From positions 2,070,001 to 2,134,000 of the forward strand of contig JAJTWR010000236.1 of assembly GCA_021613335.1 (NCBI GenBank): 64,000 nt of DNA. The letters are read 5' to 3'. The position numbers and the translations under genes were made by a program. Source of the DNA: Whitmania pigra. Lineage: Eukaryota; Annelida; Clitellata; Hirudinida; Haemopidae. Shown piece after piece: positions 63,001-64,000 of this stretch (positions are counted from its first letter, which is position 1; each line of letters opens with the position of its first letter). The notes under the pieces were generated by a model. It made no database searches, had not been told where the DNA came from, and was given only the letters and a program-made list of their open reading frames with translations.

Positions 63001-64000
63001 AAACATTTTTGGCGTAATGGTGGTATGAAGCAATTAATTCAAATAATAATTACTAAAAAAGAGTTTCTCTTCTAAGATTAAATACTTTACAAACATAGAA
63101 AACAAATCTGACACTTTACCGATGACTACGACAATGTGATTTGAAAATTCTCTGTCATAATGACACGAGTAACTCCCAGCATCATTCAATTGCAGATTCA
63201 AAATGGATAAGGTTAAACGTGATGAATCTGAAATGAATTTGAATCTTCCACTGGCATGGTAATATTCAGTGTTTGATGACCAAGTTCTTGGCCAAATTTG
63301 TGCCTTGGAGCTGGAGCTGAAGGTTCGACTGACAAACATAGAAATTTCGCGATTGTAGTAACGATGTTCGATGAATGTGCAGTTTAGCTCTATTTTGTCT
63401 CCCTTTCTGACTACATGAATCTCAGAGTCAGCTTTTGCTGTGGCATAAAAAGGAAGTTATTTTAGTAATAATTTTTTAAATGTTAACAAAATTTACCAAG
63501 AATTGGCCTTTATTTTGACATATTTGCTATAGGCAGCCATTGATATATAGTGATAAGTACATTATCGAATTTCATCAATCTTTTGAATTTCCTGCATCGA
63601 CATCTTTTACAAAAATTCCAATAAATATTCAGTTGAAACCGCTGCCAGAAAAGCAGCATTTTGCTGTTATAACCTTCATAATCATACAACTATCATTTTT
63701 ATTATATTTAATAATTATTATAATTAAATGTTATGCATTTGTAGTTATTATAAATATTGATAACAAATCAATACATATTGCTTTCTGATTATTACTATTG
63801 CCTCATATTAATATTATTCCTGTATTAATTAAACGTCTCTGAAGTTATGCCTTATAAATTAAGTGTTATTATTACTAACACTTCATATTAATATTGTTTT
63901 CTTATAATTACAGCTACATCACATAGCACTATACAAATGAAAAACATAATTATAAATCTTACCAAAAATAAGCATCATAACAAATGTAACGATAACTGCG
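60081..64000 (-). CDS. Secreted protein with seven Ig-like domains, gene B (5' end cut by window)
   Basis: Tandem paralogue of gene A with the same order and phase-1 junctions: signal-peptide exon from 63963 to beyond the window edge, then 63120-63437, 62639-62926, 62125-62460, 61534-61854, 61180-61446, 60640-60975 and 60081-60349. The visible signal peptide is VIVTFVMMLIF. The domain types match one to one: V-like first (NDAGSYSCHY), domains 2 and 4, domains 3 and 6 (QWKWFKE with YTCADDL; NWKWIRN with YTCFDSL), and domains 5 and 7 (CPEELEIS with PAADVTW; CPSKLAIS with PAVNVTW). It ends ESYPKK with no membrane anchor. Domain sequences have diverged strongly from gene A, while the signal-peptide exon and its intron flank have not. 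Confidence 0.85.

Overview
The window is AT-rich metazoan nuclear DNA with spliced genes (GT-AG introns from about 80 bp to several hundred bp) and many simple repeats of the ATT, ATC and CATT classes. The gene set fits an invertebrate bilaterian: an SLC22 transporter, tandem universal stress proteins (USPs), a mitochondrial DEAD-box helicase, a FOXN2/3-type forkhead factor, GOPC/PIST and multi-Ig secreted proteins. A lophotrochozoan, possibly a leech-like annelid, is my guess; nothing in the sequence proves it.

Layout. 1-3715 (-): SLC22 organic-ion transporter, 3' end cut by the window. 4232-5502: two tandem copies of a ~635-bp AT-rich unit. 5538-13608 (-): three tandem USP paralogues with the same core exon plan. 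14173-14280 (-): orphan terminal exon. 14537-17800 (+): leucine-rich-repeat protein with a Cys-rich C-terminal part. 18000-19430: weak ORFs only. 19717-22089 (-): FOXN2/3-like gene, with a probable 5'UTR exon about 4 kb upstream near 26.05 kb; the gap holds long microsatellites. 28389-33336 (+): 14-exon DDX28-like helicase with a DEVD motif II. 33858-35271 (+): unrecognised 5-exon gene whose last 1.18 kb is tandemly duplicated (35524-36700). 36971-46544: cluster of eleven U1 snRNA genes, nine on + and two divergent copies on -. 47371-48579 (+): unrecognised disordered protein. 48931-52112 (+): GOPC/PIST. 54120-64000 (-): two tandem paralogues of a secreted seven-Ig-domain protein; the second runs off the right edge.

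The U1 cluster is the most unusual region. Seven or more near-identical copies sit in 0.7-1.0 kb units, and every + copy whose upstream sequence I counted (1, 3, 8 and 11) has an ACACC(A/T) element exactly 56 bp upstream. The two minus copies carry substitutions inside the 5'-splice-site recognition sequence. One spacer holds a short tRNA-derived SINE flanked by 11-bp target-site duplications. Exon boundaries were placed by eye from splice sites, phase continuity and family resemblance. No database search was possible.
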